From the NCBI RefSeq assembly GCF_007556685.1, contig NZ_VJON01000004.1, positions 33,344 to 97,343 of the forward strand: a stretch of 64,000 nucleotides of DNA, given 5' to 3'. The DNA is from Tepidimonas charontis (GTDB lineage: Bacteria; Pseudomonadota; Gammaproteobacteria; Burkholderiales; Burkholderiaceae_C). Position numbers and translations under genes: made by a program. Below the pieces are notes generated by a model, which had not been told where the DNA came from, did not search any database, and saw only the letters and a program-made list of their open reading frames with translations. Below, piece after piece: positions 1-9,181 of the stretch (position 1 is its first letter; the number at the start of each line of letters is the position of its first letter).

Positions 1-807
1 GCCGTGCATCCCGAAGTAGCGCTCGTCCCACGACGCCAGCCACCACGGGTTGTGATAAGCCTGTCTGCCCACCATGACGCCATCGACGTGCCGCAAGTGT
101 TCGGCCACCTGGGCGTCGGTGGTGACGCCGCCGTTGACGACGATGGTCAGATGCGGGAAATCGCGCTTGAGGCGGTACACGACCTCAACGCGCAGCGGGG
201 GGACGGTACGGTTTTCGGCCGGACTCAAGCCATCGAGCCACGCGTTGCGGGCGTGCACGATGAAGACCGCACAACCGGCCTCGGCCACGGCACCGACGAA
301 ATCGCGCACGAAGGCGTAGTCTTGCACGCGGTCGATGCCGATGCGGTGCTTGACCGTCACGGGAATCTGCACGGCATCGCGCATGGCGCGCACGCATTGG
401 GCCACCAGGGTGGGGTGTTCCATCAGACAGGCGCCGAACGCACCACGCTGCACGCGCGGGCTGGGGCAGCCACAATTGAGGTTGATTTCATCGTAGCCCC
501 AGGCCTCGCCGATGCGCGCGCACACCGCCAATTCGCGCGCGTCGTTGCCGCCGAGCTGCAGCGCCACCGGGTGCTCGATGGGATCGAACGCCAACAGGCG
601 CCGCGCGTCCCCGTGCAGCAGCGCACCGGTGGTGACCATTTCGGTGTAGAGCCGAGCGCAACGCGTCAACTGCCGGTGCAGCCAGCGGCAGTGGCGATCG
701 GTCCACTCCATCATCGGCGCCACACTCAGGCGCCATGGGTTGGCGCTGGACGCCGTCAAGGCGGTGCTCGGCGTAGGCGGTGCAGAGGCGGGGGCATTGG
801 CGCTCAC
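1..807 (-). CDS. dusA: tRNA-dihydrouridine(20/20a) synthase DusA, C-terminus cut by window edge
   Basis: Flavin-dependent reduction of uridine to dihydrouridine in the tRNA D-loop; cytoplasmic. The visible 269 codons show the FMN-binding start SVAPMMEWTDRH (about residues 28-39) and the catalytic-cysteine motif NLNCGCPS (cysteine near residue 114). The VMVGRQAYHNPWW segment is diagnostic of the DusA branch. The reading frame runs off the left edge, so the C-terminal helical tRNA-binding domain is missing here. The start is taken as the GTG at 807; the frame stays open above it without another good start, and a start closer to the conserved VAPMM block is possible. It lies downstream of, and in the same direction as, the pha genes, separated by about 200 bases with no clear terminator. 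Confidence 0.9.
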   Translation of the reverse strand, partial: MSANAPASAPPTPSTALTASSANPWRLSVAPMMEWTDRHCRWLHRQLTRCARLYTEMVTTGALLHGDARRLLAFDPIEHPVALQLGGNDARELAVCARIGEAWGYDEINLNCGCPSPRVQRGAFGACLMEHPTLVAQCVRAMRDAVQIPVTVKHRIGIDRVQDYAFVRDFVGAVAEAGCAVFIVHARNAWLDGLSPAENRTVPPLRVEVVYRLKRDFPHLTIVVNGGVTTDAQVAEHLRHVDGVMVGRQAYHNPWWLASWDERYFGMHG

Positions 808-1003
808 GCCCCGATTATCGCCGAGGGCCGCTTTCGCGCCGCAGCCACGGCCGCATCGGGCGGCGCGCCGCCGTGCGGCGTCGTGGCGCACCGGTGCCCC
901 ACAGCCAGACAGCTGGACAGCCGGGCCACGCGCGGGGCGGTGCGCGCATTTCACGCAGCGGCGCAGTGGGCCCGCCCCCGCGCCTGCGCGCTCGCTGCGG
1001 GCA

Positions 1004-1744
1004 TCAGCCCATGTGCAGGCCGCCGTTGATCGAAAAGTCGGCCCCGGTGGCAAAGCCGGCGTCGTCGCTTGCCAGCCAGGCCACGATGGAGGCGATTTCG
1101 CGCGGCTCGCCCAGACGCTTGACCGGAATTTGGGCGACGATTTTTTCCAGCACGTCCGGACGGATGGCCTTGACCATATCGGTGGCGATGTAGCCCGGGC
1201 TGACGGTGTTGACCGTGATGCCTTTGGAGGCGAGTTCTTGCGCCAACGCCATCGTGAAGCCGTGCATGCCCGCCTTGGCCGCCGAGTAGTTGGTTTGCCC
1301 GGCTTGGCCCTTTTCCCCGTTGACCGACGAGATTTGGATGATGCGGCCCCAGCCCCGTTCGATCATGTCCGGCACCACCTGCTTGGTGACGTTGAACATC
1401 GAGGTCAGGTTGGTGTTGATGACCGCATCCCAGTCCTCTTTCGTCATCTTGACGAAGAGGCGATCGCGCGTGATGCCGGCATTGTTGACCAGCACGTCGA
1501 TGGGCCCGTGCTCGGCTTTGGCCTTGGAAAAGGCTTGCACGACGCTGTCCCAGTCAGCCACGTTGCCGACGCTGGCGTAGAAGGTATAGCCGAGCGCTTT
1601 TTGCTCATCCAGCCATTTTTGATAGTCCCGCGTGGGGCCGCAGCCAGCGATGACCTTGAACCCGGCTTTGTACAGGGCCTGGCAGATGGCGGTGCCGATG
1701 CCGCCCATGCCGCCGGTGACGTATGCGACGCGTTGCTGACTCAT
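1004..1744 (-). CDS. phaB: Acetoacetyl-CoA reductase PhaB
   Basis: NADPH-dependent reduction of acetoacetyl-CoA to (R)-3-hydroxybutyryl-CoA, the second step of polyhydroxybutyrate synthesis. At 246 residues it has the usual length of the family. It is a short-chain dehydrogenase: the cofactor motif TGGMGGIG is at residues 10-17, NNAG at about 87-90, and the catalytic Ser-Tyr-Lys at about S140, Y153 and K157 (YSAAK). The start ATG at 1744 follows a strong GGAGGAG ribosome-binding site; the longer open frame upstream lies over the phaA end and is not coding. It is the last gene of phaC-phaA-phaB, 115 bases after phaA, and probably co-transcribed. Confidence 0.97.
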   Translation of the reverse strand: MSQQRVAYVTGGMGGIGTAICQALYKAGFKVIAGCGPTRDYQKWLDEQKALGYTFYASVGNVADWDSVVQAFSKAKAEHGPIDVLVNNAGITRDRLFVKMTKEDWDAVINTNLTSMFNVTKQVVPDMIERGWGRIIQISSVNGEKGQAGQTNYSAAKAGMHGFTMALAQELASKGITVNTVSPGYIATDMVKAIRPDVLEKIVAQIPVKRLGEPREIASIVAWLASDDAGFATGADFSINGGLHMG

Positions 1745-1859
1745 GAGAGACTCCTCCGTCTGGGTGGTGGGTTGAAAAACGATACGCGGTGTGGCTTGGC
1801 TGCGACGACGGCTACTGCGCGGCTCGGGCCCTGCCAGAATGCGCCGCCGAGCGGGCGCC

Positions 1860-3038
1860 TCAGCGCTCCACGCACAGGGACACCCCCATGCCGCCGCCAA
1901 TGCACAGCGCCGCCAAACCTTTCTTGGCGTTGCGCCGCTGCATCTCGTGCAGCAAGGTGACCAAAATGCGGCAGCCCGACGCTCCGATCGGGTGCCCCAG
2001 CGCGATGGCGCCGCCGTTGACATTGACTTTTTGCGGATCGATACCGAGCACTTGGTTGACCGCGCAAGCCTGAGCGGCGAAGGCTTCGTTGAGTTCGAAT
2101 AGATCGACATCGGCCACCGACCAGCCAGCGCGCGCCAGGGCCTTTTGCGAGGCCGACACCGGACCCATACCCATGATCGCTGGATCGAGTCCGCTGGTGC
2201 CGAAACTGGCGATGCGTGCGAGCACCGGCAGGCCGAGCTCGGCCGCCTTGCGCGCCGACGTCACCATCACGGCGGCTGCCCCGTCGTTGATGCCGCTGGC
2301 ATTGCCCGCCGTCACGGTGCCCGCTTTGTCGAACGCTGGCTTGAGTCCGGCCAGCGCCTCGGCGCTGGTTTTGCGATTGAGGTATTCGTCGGTGTCGAAC
2401 ACCAATGGGTCACCCTTGCGTTGCGGAATCGTCACCGGGACGATTTCGTCTTTGAATTTACCGGCATCTTGCGCGGCAGCGGCTTTTTGCTGGCTGGCCA
2501 GGGCGAAGGCGTCTTGCATCTCGCGCGTGATGCCGTGCGCTTTGGCCACGTTTTCCGCGGTGATGCCCATATGGTACTGGTTGTAGACGTCCCACAGGCC
2601 ATCGACGATCATCGAATCGATCATCTTCCAGTCGCCCATGCGCTGCCCCTCACGGCTGCCCATGAGCACATGCGGCGCTAGGCTCATGTTCTCTTGCCCG
2701 CCGGCGATGACGATTTCGCTGTCGCCCCAGGCCACGGCTTGTGCCGCCAGCATCACGGCTTTGAGGCCCGAGCCGCAGACGGCGTTGATGGTGAGGGCCG
2801 GGGTTTCCTTGGGCACGCCGGCTTTCATGGCGGCCTGGCGGGCCGGATTTTGGCCGCAGCCGGCTGCCAGCACCTGCCCCATGATGACCTCGCCCACTTG
2901 CGCGGCGGGCACCCCGGTGCGCTCCAGCAGCGCGCGGATGACGGTGGCGCCGAGCTCGGTGGCCGGGGTTTTGGACAAGGTGCCGCCGAAGCGGCCGATG
3001 GCGGTGCGCACGGCGCCCACGATGACGATGTCTTGCAT
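1860..3038 (-). CDS. phaA: Acetyl-CoA acetyltransferase (beta-ketothiolase) PhaA
   Basis: Condenses two acetyl-CoA to acetoacetyl-CoA, the first step of polyhydroxybutyrate synthesis. 392 residues, the normal thiolase length. The nucleophilic cysteine lies in [10 protein letters not shown] (about C88). The C-terminal signatures [17 protein letters not shown] and CIGGGMG provide the second catalytic histidine and cysteine. The start [15 protein letters not shown] is the canonical thiolase N-terminus and follows a GAGGAG site; the frame upstream into phaC is an artefact of GC-rich sequence. It sits 64 bases after phaC and 115 before phaB. Confidence 0.97.
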   Translation of the reverse strand: MQDIVIVGAVRTAIGRFGGTLSKTPATELGATVIRALLERTGVPAAQVGEVIMGQVLAAGCGQNPARQAAMKAGVPKETPALTINAVCGSGLKAVMLAAQAVAWGDSEIVIAGGQENMSLAPHVLMGSREGQRMGDWKMIDSMIVDGLWDVYNQYHMGITAENVAKAHGITREMQDAFALASQQKAAAAQDAGKFKDEIVPVTIPQRKGDPLVFDTDEYLNRKTSAEALAGLKPAFDKAGTVTAGNASGINDGAAAVMVTSARKAAELGLPVLARIASFGTSGLDPAIMGMGPVSASQKALARAGWSVADVDLFELNEAFAAQACAVNQVLGIDPQKVNVNGGAIALGHPIGASGCRILVTLLHEMQRRNAKKGLAALCIGGGMGVSLCVER

Positions 3039-3102
3039 GACGACTCCTCGAACGAAAAAGATGTGGGGAGAACCCCGCCGCAAGCGGGTATGTGGTTGAC
3101 GC

Positions 3103-4905
3103 TCAAACGGTGCTGCCGCCCTTGACCATGGTGGCCAACGCCGCCTCGGCCGATACCTTGACATAGCGGCCGGGGGCCGGCTCGATGGGCTTGTAGCGCC
3201 GGTTGCCGGGGCTGCGCGGGGCTTTGACCCACCCACCGCCATGACCAGCCAACCAGGGTGCCCAGTCGGTCCACCAACTACCGCGCTGCTCGGTGGCGGT
3301 GGCCAGCCAGTCGTCCCAACGCTCGGGAAAGTGTTGTGCCGGGCCGGTCCAGAAACTGCGCTTGCCTTTGGAGGCCGGGTTGATGACGCCCGCGATGTGG
3401 CCCGAGGCCCCCATGACGAAACGCATCGGCCCGCCCAGGTGGCGGGTGGTGGCATAGGCGCCGCCGATGGGGACGATGTGGTCCTCGCGCGAGCCGTAGA
3501 TGTACGCAGGGATGTCGATGGCCCCCAGGTCGAGCGGGACGCCACAGACGGTGAGCTGGCCGGGCTGACAAAGCTCGTTTTGCAGATAGAGGTGACGCAG
3601 ATACCAGGCGTAGTAGCGACCGGGCAAGTTGGTGCTGTCGCTGTTCCAGTACAGCAGGTCAAACGGCGGCGGCGACTCGCCCTTGAGGTAGTTGCCCACC
3701 ACGTAGTTCCACACCAGGTCGTTGGGACGCAGGAAGCTGAAGGTGGTGGCGAGCTCGCGCCCGGGAAGGATGCCGCCGTTGATGAACTGCAGCTCGCGAA
3801 AGCGCACGAAGGCCTCGTCGATGAAGACGTCCAACACCCCGGTGTCGCTGAAGTCGAGCAACGTGGTCAAAAACGTGACGCTTTCGACCTTGCGCTGGCC
3901 GCGCGCCGCCAGCACCGCCAGCGCGGTGCCCAGCATCGTGCCGCCGACGCAAAAGCCCAGTGTATTGATGGTGTCGCAGCGACCGATGTCGCGCACCACG
4001 TCGATGGCCTGAATCACCGCCTGCTCGATGTAGTCGTCCCAGGTGGCCTGGGCCAGCGTGGCGTCGGGGTTGCGCCAACTCATCACGAAAGTGCGATGCC
4101 CCTGCTCGACTGCGTAGCGCAGAAAGGAATTGTCGGGCTGGAGATCGAGGATGTAGTACTTGTTGATGCACGGCGGCACGACCAAAAAGGGACGCTCGTA
4201 CACCTGCGGCGTCAGCGGCTTGTATTCGATGAGCTGAAACAGTGCGTTTTCGAACACCACCTGCCCCTCGGTGGTGGCGACGTTGCGCCCCACCTCGAAG
4301 GCGCTGTGGTCGGTCATCGACACGAAACCCTGCTGCATGTCCTTGAGCAGGTTTTGCACCCCTTTGGCAATGCTTTCGCCTTGGGTTTCGATGGCTCGGC
4401 GCTGCGCTTCGGCGTTGAAGGCCCAAAAATTGCTGGGCGCACTGGCATCGATCCACTGCTGCACCGCAAATCGGATGCGCGCACGCGTTTTGGCGTCACC
4501 CTGCACCGCGTCAGCCATGCGCATCAGCGTGCGGGCGTTGAGCAAATACAGCGCCGCACTGAAGGCCGCCACCGGGTTGCGCGCCCAGGCCTCGTCGGCA
4601 AAACGGCGGTCGTCGCGCGGCGGCTGCACTTGCCAGCCCTGTTGCCACAGCTGCGTGATTTCGTTCAGGTAGTCGCGTTGAATCTCGGCCCAGGCTTGCG
4701 GCTCCAGGGTCACACCCTGCCCTGCCGTTTGACGAAACAGGTCTGACAGCACGCTGGCGCTTGCCCACTGCGGGGGCATGCCCGACGCCTCTGCCGACGC
4801 CGCGGCATGAGGCCACGTCTGTGCGGCCTGCGTCCACAACCGTAGCGCCTGCTGCGACCATTCGGCCCACGCCGCCATCGGATCGGTTGGGCGGGATTGC
4901 GTCAT
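3103..4905 (-). CDS. phaC: Class I poly(R)-hydroxyalkanoate synthase PhaC
   Basis: Polymerises (R)-3-hydroxyacyl-CoA into polyhydroxyalkanoate on granule surfaces. The product is 600 residues, typical of class I enzymes that work without a PhaE or PhaR subunit. The lipase-like box GFCVGG holds the nucleophile cysteine near residue 319. The catalytic aspartate is in SREDHIVP (about 475) and the histidine in GASGHIAG (about 502). The conserved PHA-synthase N-terminal domain with NFWAFN is present. The start ATG at 4905 follows an AAGGAG site; an ATG further upstream would add only 11 unconserved residues. First gene of the pha operon; two inverted repeats lie in its upstream region. Confidence 0.97.
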   Translation of the reverse strand: MTQSRPTDPMAAWAEWSQQALRLWTQAAQTWPHAAASAEASGMPPQWASASVLSDLFRQTAGQGVTLEPQAWAEIQRDYLNEITQLWQQGWQVQPPRDDRRFADEAWARNPVAAFSAALYLLNARTLMRMADAVQGDAKTRARIRFAVQQWIDASAPSNFWAFNAEAQRRAIETQGESIAKGVQNLLKDMQQGFVSMTDHSAFEVGRNVATTEGQVVFENALFQLIEYKPLTPQVYERPFLVVPPCINKYYILDLQPDNSFLRYAVEQGHRTFVMSWRNPDATLAQATWDDYIEQAVIQAIDVVRDIGRCDTINTLGFCVGGTMLGTALAVLAARGQRKVESVTFLTTLLDFSDTGVLDVFIDEAFVRFRELQFINGGILPGRELATTFSFLRPNDLVWNYVVGNYLKGESPPPFDLLYWNSDSTNLPGRYYAWYLRHLYLQNELCQPGQLTVCGVPLDLGAIDIPAYIYGSREDHIVPIGGAYATTRHLGGPMRFVMGASGHIAGVINPASKGKRSFWTGPAQHFPERWDDWLATATEQRGSWWTDWAPWLAGHGGGWVKAPRSPGNRRYKPIEPAPGRYVKVSAEAALATMVKGGSTV

Positions 4906-4929
4906 GCGTTGTCTCCTTGGATTCCCTGT

Positions 4930-4976
4930 CGTTACCATCGTAACGCAGATGAATGCCAGTATCGTGACAATGTCAC
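4930..4976. promoter_or_regulatory. Two inverted repeats upstream of phaC (candidate operators)
   Basis: CGTTAC-CATC-GTAACG at 4930-4945 and GTGAC-AAT-GTCAC at 4964-4976 are perfect inverted repeats 25 to 71 bases upstream of the phaC start, in the intergenic region shared with the divergent small membrane protein. Position and symmetry suggest binding sites for a dimeric regulator such as a PhaR-type repressor or an FNR-like protein. That assignment is inference; no consensus match is claimed. Confidence 0.4.
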
Positions 4977-5115
4977 CTGCGTTGCCGCAAACCGTAGCGC
5001 CGCTGCCATGGCGGATGGCGCGACGATGACGATTCTGTGTCTGCGACCGCGGGCAGTGTCACGCACGATCCGTCCGTGACGCTGACAACCTACCCTCGCG
5101 CATGGAGACGATACG

Positions 5116-5409
5116 ATGTACCTGGTGTTGATCGCGTGGGGCTATGTGGTGCTGATGATGGCCGTGGCCGAAGCCATGAGTCCGGCGGGCAGCATCCTGG
5201 GTGCCATCGGGACTGCGCTGGCCTACGGTGTGTTGCCGATGGCCTTGGTGGCCTATATCGCGGGCAGCCCGCTGCGCCGCCGCGCGCGCCAGCGGGCTGA
5301 ACGGCCAATGACCGCGGGGGCGGCGGCCTCAACGCCGCCAGATGACGGCGGCCATACGCCCGCTGCTGCCGAAGACGACCGCGTCGCGCCGGTGCGAGAA
5401 AAACCGTGA
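5116..5409 (+). CDS. Small hydrophobic membrane protein, function unknown
   Basis: A 97-residue protein with two hydrophobic stretches (about residues 2-20 and 26-50) and a basic Arg-rich then Pro/Ala-rich hydrophilic tail. This suggests a two-segment inner-membrane protein. The start ATG at 5116 follows a GGAG at about 5104. It is transcribed divergently from phaC. Its last 81 bases overlap the 3' end of the convergent pgeF, so the acidic/proline tail may be an extension imposed by the antisense gene. I do not recognise a named family. The coding call rests on the membrane-like N-terminus and the ribosome-binding site. Confidence 0.7.
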   Translation: MYLVLIAWGYVVLMMAVAEAMSPAGSILGAIGTALAYGVLPMALVAYIAGSPLRRRARQRAERPMTAGAAASTPPDDGGHTPAAAEDDRVAPVREKP

Positions 5410-6219
5410 CGGTTGGCTGGCGGTGCACCACGACGCGGTGCCGTCGTTACCCAAGATATGCTCGAACCCCAGCCGCCGCAGACGCCGGCGCGCCAGCGCC
5501 GGCAGATCCGCCAGCCAGCGCTCGGGGTCGCGGGGCGACGGCGCAAACGCATCCGCGTCGTCGGCGTGCGCGCCAACGAAGGCGGCGCGCACCTCCGGCC
5601 CCACCTCGAAATGTCGCGGGCCGATGCCAGCACCGATCCAGACCACCGTCGCGCGGCGCGCCGCGGCGCTGCGCACCGCTGGCCACGTTTGCACCAGAGC
5701 CTCCAGAATCCCCTGCCCGTCTGCTCCCGCCAGGCCGCGCCAGCCGGCGTGCACGGCCGCCACCGAGGCTGCCCCGGGTGCTGCGAACAGCAGTGGCAGG
5801 CAGTCCGCGACCAGCACGGTGCAGGCTACCTGATCGTCCGTGGTCCAGCAGGCATCGGCTGGCACGCCGTCGGGTGTGTGGCGGTCGATGGGCACCACGG
5901 TGCAACCATGCACTTGGCGCAAGTACACCGGGCGCACACCCAAGGCGCCGGCCAGCCGCGCGCGGTTGGCCGCGACCGCGGCGGCGTCGTCGCCCACGTG
6001 GTCACCCAGGTTCAAGGATGCCCACGGCCCTTGCGAGACGCCGCCGGCGCGGCCAGTCATGCCTGCGCAGATCGCATGGCCCAACTCCGCGGTCAATGTG
6101 AACAAGGCGTCTGGCGCAGCCCCCACCGTCTTGCCGGGCATGGACGACTCATCGGCGGTTGCGTCGGTGGTTGGGGCCATGGCGAAACGGGCAAGCTGGC
6201 GTGCTGGCACCGGCTTCAT
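5329..6219 (-). CDS. pgeF: Peptidoglycan editing factor PgeF (YfiH/LACC1 family)
   Basis: A member of the DUF152/YfiH family, formerly called polyphenol oxidase. Members are linked to quality control of peptidoglycan precursors (removal of L-Ser misincorporated in place of L-Ala) and to purine nucleoside phosphorylase activity. 296 residues. The metal-site residues are visible as LRQVHG (His), VADCLPLLF (Cys) and AVHAGWRGL (His), with the family segments LNLGDHVGD and GIGPRHFEVG. The ATG at 6219 overlaps the maiA stop as ATGA, so translational coupling fixes the start. The 3' end overlaps the convergent 97-residue gene. Confidence 0.92.
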   Translation of the reverse strand: MKPVPARQLARFAMAPTTDATADESSMPGKTVGAAPDALFTLTAELGHAICAGMTGRAGGVSQGPWASLNLGDHVGDDAAAVAANRARLAGALGVRPVYLRQVHGCTVVPIDRHTPDGVPADACWTTDDQVACTVLVADCLPLLFAAPGAASVAAVHAGWRGLAGADGQGILEALVQTWPAVRSAAARRATVVWIGAGIGPRHFEVGPEVRAAFVGAHADDADAFAPSPRDPERWLADLPALARRRLRRLGFEHILGNDGTASWCTASQPSRFFSHRRDAVVFGSSGRMAAVIWRR

Positions 6220-6896
6220 TCGGCGTCCGGACAGCGCGCGGGATGGGCGCGCTGGAAGGCGTCGAGCGCCATGCAACGCTCATAGACGGCCAGCGTCAAC
6301 GGGACGTCCAGATCCTCGACGCGCAAGCCAAAGCGTTGGCCGTTGACGATTTGCGGCACCAGACAGCAGTCGGCCAAGGTGGGCGTGTCGCCATACGAGT
6401 AGATCGACGGTGGTAGGCCCGCGCGTGCGCGTTCCTCGGCCAGTTGCTGCAGCCGCCGTTCGTAGTGCCGCAGCCCTTCGCGCACCCAATGGTTGTACCA
6501 GGTGGTGCGTTGCGCCTCGTCCAGCCCGAGTGGGCCCGCCAGATACTTGAGCACGCGCAGATTGTTGAGCGGATGAATCTCGCAGGCCACGGTCTGCGCC
6601 AGCGCCCGCACGCGCGCACGCCCCAAGGGATCGCGCGGCATCAGCGGCGGCTCGGGGTGGGTTTCGTCCAGGTATTCGATGATGGCCATCGACTGGCTCA
6701 GCAGCGCATGGTCGGGGTCGCCCTCGACGTCGAGCAGCGGCACCAACGAGTCTGGGCTCAGCGCACGATAGGCCGCGCCGTGTTGCTCGCCCTTGGCCAA
6801 GTGGACCGGCACGTAGTCATAGGACAAACCTTTGAGGTTGAGCGCAATGCGCACCCGAAACGAGGTGCCGGAGCGGAAATAGTTGTACAGCTTCAT
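6216..6896 (-). CDS. maiA: Maleylacetoacetate isomerase (zeta-class glutathione S-transferase)
   Basis: Glutathione-dependent cis-trans isomerase of tyrosine/homogentisate or gentisate degradation. 226 residues, the usual length. The thioredoxin-like N-terminus MKLYNYFRSGTSFRVRIALNLKG corresponds to the zeta-class SSCxxR block, here SGTSFR, so the usual second serine and cysteine are replaced by Gly and Thr. The zeta signature IHPLNNLRVLKYL is in the helical domain, and TLADCCLVPQ near the end is well conserved. The start at 6896 is set by homology; no good ribosome-binding site precedes it. No other homogentisate-pathway gene is in the window. Confidence 0.88.
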   Translation of the reverse strand: MKLYNYFRSGTSFRVRIALNLKGLSYDYVPVHLAKGEQHGAAYRALSPDSLVPLLDVEGDPDHALLSQSMAIIEYLDETHPEPPLMPRDPLGRARVRALAQTVACEIHPLNNLRVLKYLAGPLGLDEAQRTTWYNHWVREGLRHYERRLQQLAEERARAGLPPSIYSYGDTPTLADCCLVPQIVNGQRFGLRVEDLDVPLTLAVYERCMALDAFQRAHPARCPDAE

Positions 6897-7357
6897 GGAA
6901 GGAGTTACCCAGTCGATGGCGCAGCGGTGCCCCGGAGCGAAGCGGCTTGGCCGCGCGCTGGCCGCACCACCTCGCGCGCTCGTCTCCGCGTCGGCATGGC
7001 CCTCTGTCCGCGCGGGGCCACCGCGCAGGGCCCGCATACGGTGGGGGGCCGACGCGGATCGGAAAACGAGGCGTAGGCTGCAAGTCTAGCCGGTTAGCCA
7101 GTGTGTGGCCTCATGCGTTTAGCCAGCAACCGTACTGCGCCGGTGCCGTCGGCGCGCCTACGCAGCGTGGCCGCGCAGGCCTACTCGCCGCCTGCCGCGA
7201 CGGCATCGGCATGGCACGGTCGACGCCGCGCAGCGTACACTTGTGGTCCTGGTCGGCGGCGTTGCGCACGCGCTGACGGTGCGGGGCTGGTAGCCCCTTT
7301 CGCGAAGCGGCGCCGCTGCCCCCCGCGTTGCCTCGTCCCTCACTGGAGATCCGATTC
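6897..7357. other. Intergenic region between maiA and the TRAP binding protein
   Basis: About 460 bases between divergent genes. I see no supportable gene, RNA or repeat. It must hold promoters for maiA-pgeF and the downstream binding protein. A slightly AT-richer patch lies around 7080-7130, but no -35/-10 pair is convincing. The open frames in it have no family features. Confidence 0.6.
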
Positions 7358-8401
7358 ATGCTCACCCGCCGTTGCCTGCTGCGTTGTGGCGCCACCGCTG
7401 CGTTGGCTTCCCCCGCGTTGATCGGTTTCGCGCAGAGTTCCGTGACGCTGAAATTCCACACTTTCATGTCGCCGACGTCCAACGTTTGGTTGAACATGCA
7501 CAAGGCGTGGATGGACAAGGTCGAAAAAGACTCGGGCGGTCGCATCAAATTCGAAGCCTACCCAGCGATGCAGCTGGGCGGCTCGCCGGTGCAGCTGTAC
7601 GACCAGGCCAAGGACGGCGTCGTCGACATCGTCTGGACACTGCCGGGCAACACGCCGGGGCGTTTTCCGCGCACCGAAGTGTTCGAGCTGCCCTTCATGA
7701 TGACCAACGCCGAGGCCACATCCAAGGCGTTTTGGGAGTACGTTCAAACCAAAGCGGCCGATGAATACCGCGATATCCACCCGATCGCGTTCCAGGTGCA
7801 CGGCCCCGGGATGTTTCACGTCAAGACGCGCCTGATCACGCAGCCTGACGATTTGCGCGGCCTGAAGATGCGCGGCCCGACGCGCCAGATCACCAAGATG
7901 CTGGGGTATTTGGGCGCCACGCCGGTGGGCATGCCATTGCCGCAGATTCCCGATGCCTTGTCCAAGGGTGTGATCGACGGCTGCGTCATTCCGTGGGAAG
8001 TGGTGCCGTCGGTCAAGGTGCATGAGCTGGTCAGCAACCACAGCGAGTTCGATCCCAAGGGCGGCGCACTGTACACGACAACCTTCGTGATGGGCATGAA
8101 CAAGGCGCGCTATGAGTCGCTGCCGCCGGATCTCAAGCGCGTCATCGACGCCAATTCCGGCCTGGAGACGTCGGCCTTCCTGGGGCGCGTCCAGCAAGCC
8201 GGTGATGCGCCGGCGCGTAAACTCGCCGTCGAACGTGGCAATCGCATCCACACCATCGGACTGGCCGAGGCGCAGGAGTTCCGTCGCCGCGCGCGCGTGG
8301 CGGAGGCCGAGTGGGTGCAGGAGATGGACAAGCGCGGCTTCAACGGCCGCGATCTGTTGGAGACGGCGCGTAAGCTGATCGAAAAGCACACCAAAGCGTG
8401 A
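7358..8401 (+). CDS. TRAP transporter solute-binding protein, DctP family
   Basis: Periplasmic substrate-binding protein of a tripartite ATP-independent transporter, typically for C4-dicarboxylates or other organic acids. 347 residues. The N-terminus MLTRRCLLRCGATAALASPALIGFAQ is a signal peptide with a twin-arginine-like TRRCLLR motif. Family features follow: LKFHTFMSPTS, the AYPAMQLGG segment, GLKMRGPTRQI with the carboxylate-binding arginine, and the late VIPWEVVPS block. The start ATG at 7358 follows CTGGAG. No DctQ or DctM membrane subunit is adjacent, so this is an orphan binding protein whose membrane partners are elsewhere. Substrate not determinable. Confidence 0.92.
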   Translation: MLTRRCLLRCGATAALASPALIGFAQSSVTLKFHTFMSPTSNVWLNMHKAWMDKVEKDSGGRIKFEAYPAMQLGGSPVQLYDQAKDGVVDIVWTLPGNTPGRFPRTEVFELPFMMTNAEATSKAFWEYVQTKAADEYRDIHPIAFQVHGPGMFHVKTRLITQPDDLRGLKMRGPTRQITKMLGYLGATPVGMPLPQIPDALSKGVIDGCVIPWEVVPSVKVHELVSNHSEFDPKGGALYTTTFVMGMNKARYESLPPDLKRVIDANSGLETSAFLGRVQQAGDAPARKLAVERGNRIHTIGLAEAQEFRRRARVAEAEWVQEMDKRGFNGRDLLETARKLIEKHTKA

Positions 8402-8412
8402 GATGTGCCCCT

Positions 8413-8435
8413 GCCGGCGGCGTGCCGCCGCCGGC
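8413..8435 (+). terminator. Hairpin downstream of the TRAP binding protein
   Basis: A perfect 9-bp stem, GCCGGCGGC with GCCGCCGGC, and a 5-base loop starting 11 bases after the stop codon. There is no T-run after it, so it could be a weak or Rho-assisted terminator, or an mRNA-stabilising hairpin between the binding protein and the Nudix gene. Confidence 0.4.
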
Positions 8436-8459
8436 TGCGTACCTGCGTACACTTGTGGG

Positions 8460-9014
8460 ATGCCTCGCGATTCCATCCGGTTCTGCCGCGCTTGCGCCAC
8501 TGCCGTCGAGTACCGTGTGCCCGACGACGGCGATACGCGCGTGCGCGCCGTCTGTCCGGCCTGTGGCACCATCCACTACGAAAATCCGCTCAACGTCGTC
8601 GGCACGGTGCCGTATTGGGGTGCCGATGGCGCACAGGTGCTGCTGTGTCGGCGCGCCATCGAGCCGCGGCGCGGCAAGTGGACGCTGCCTGCCGGCTTCA
8701 TGGAATTGGGGGAAACCACCGCCGAGGGAGCGGTGCGCGAAACCCAGGAAGAAGCGGGCGCACACATTGCGCTGGAGGGGTTGTTTACCCTGCTGAACGT
8801 GGCCCGGGTGGGCCAGGTGCACATTTACTACCGCGCGCGCTTGTTGAGCGACCGTTTCGCACCCGGTCACGAAACACTCGAGGCGCGCCTCTTTCACGAG
8901 CACGAAATCCCCTGGGAGGAGCTGGCGTTTCGCACCGTGCAGGAGACGCTGCGCCGCTACTTCGACGATCGCCGCCGCGGGCATTTCGGGGTGCACACGG
9001 CCGACATTGCGTGA
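8460..9014 (+). CDS. Nudix hydrolase with N-terminal zinc ribbon
   Basis: Hydrolyses a nucleoside diphosphate linked to another moiety; exact substrate unknown, with ADP-ribose, NADH or similar possible. 184 residues. An N-terminal zinc ribbon is formed by FCRACA and VCPACG (residues about 8-43). The Nudix box GFMELGETTAEGAVRETQEE is complete, with the REXXEE metal-binding glutamates. The layout matches the NUDIX family with a NudC-type N-terminal ribbon common in betaproteobacteria. The start ATG at 8460 is chosen because the conserved ribbon begins a few residues later; the open frame extends upstream without conservation. Confidence 0.88.
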   Translation: MPRDSIRFCRACATAVEYRVPDDGDTRVRAVCPACGTIHYENPLNVVGTVPYWGADGAQVLLCRRAIEPRRGKWTLPAGFMELGETTAEGAVRETQEEAGAHIALEGLFTLLNVARVGQVHIYYRARLLSDRFAPGHETLEARLFHEHEIPWEELAFRTVQETLRRYFDDRRRGHFGVHTADIA

Positions 9015-9181
9015 GCCGCCGCGGTGCAGAAAACCCGGGTGCGTCTGCGTTGGGGAACGCGCCCGCGCAACGCAATCGACGCCAACGGTGTAGCGTGTCT
9101 TCTGCGCGACGGGCGCGGCACTACTGGCCGCAATGCGGAACCCCGGGTGGCACGCGTTGCTCCGCGTCGGCCTGCGGCGGC

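Noticed and set aside
871..890. GC-only palindrome between dusA and phaB as a pha terminator
   Set aside because: Short self-complementary GC run without a T-tail; expected by chance at this composition.
3241..4746. Plus-strand open frame antisense to phaC
   Set aside because: Shadow of a complete phaC; no domain features.
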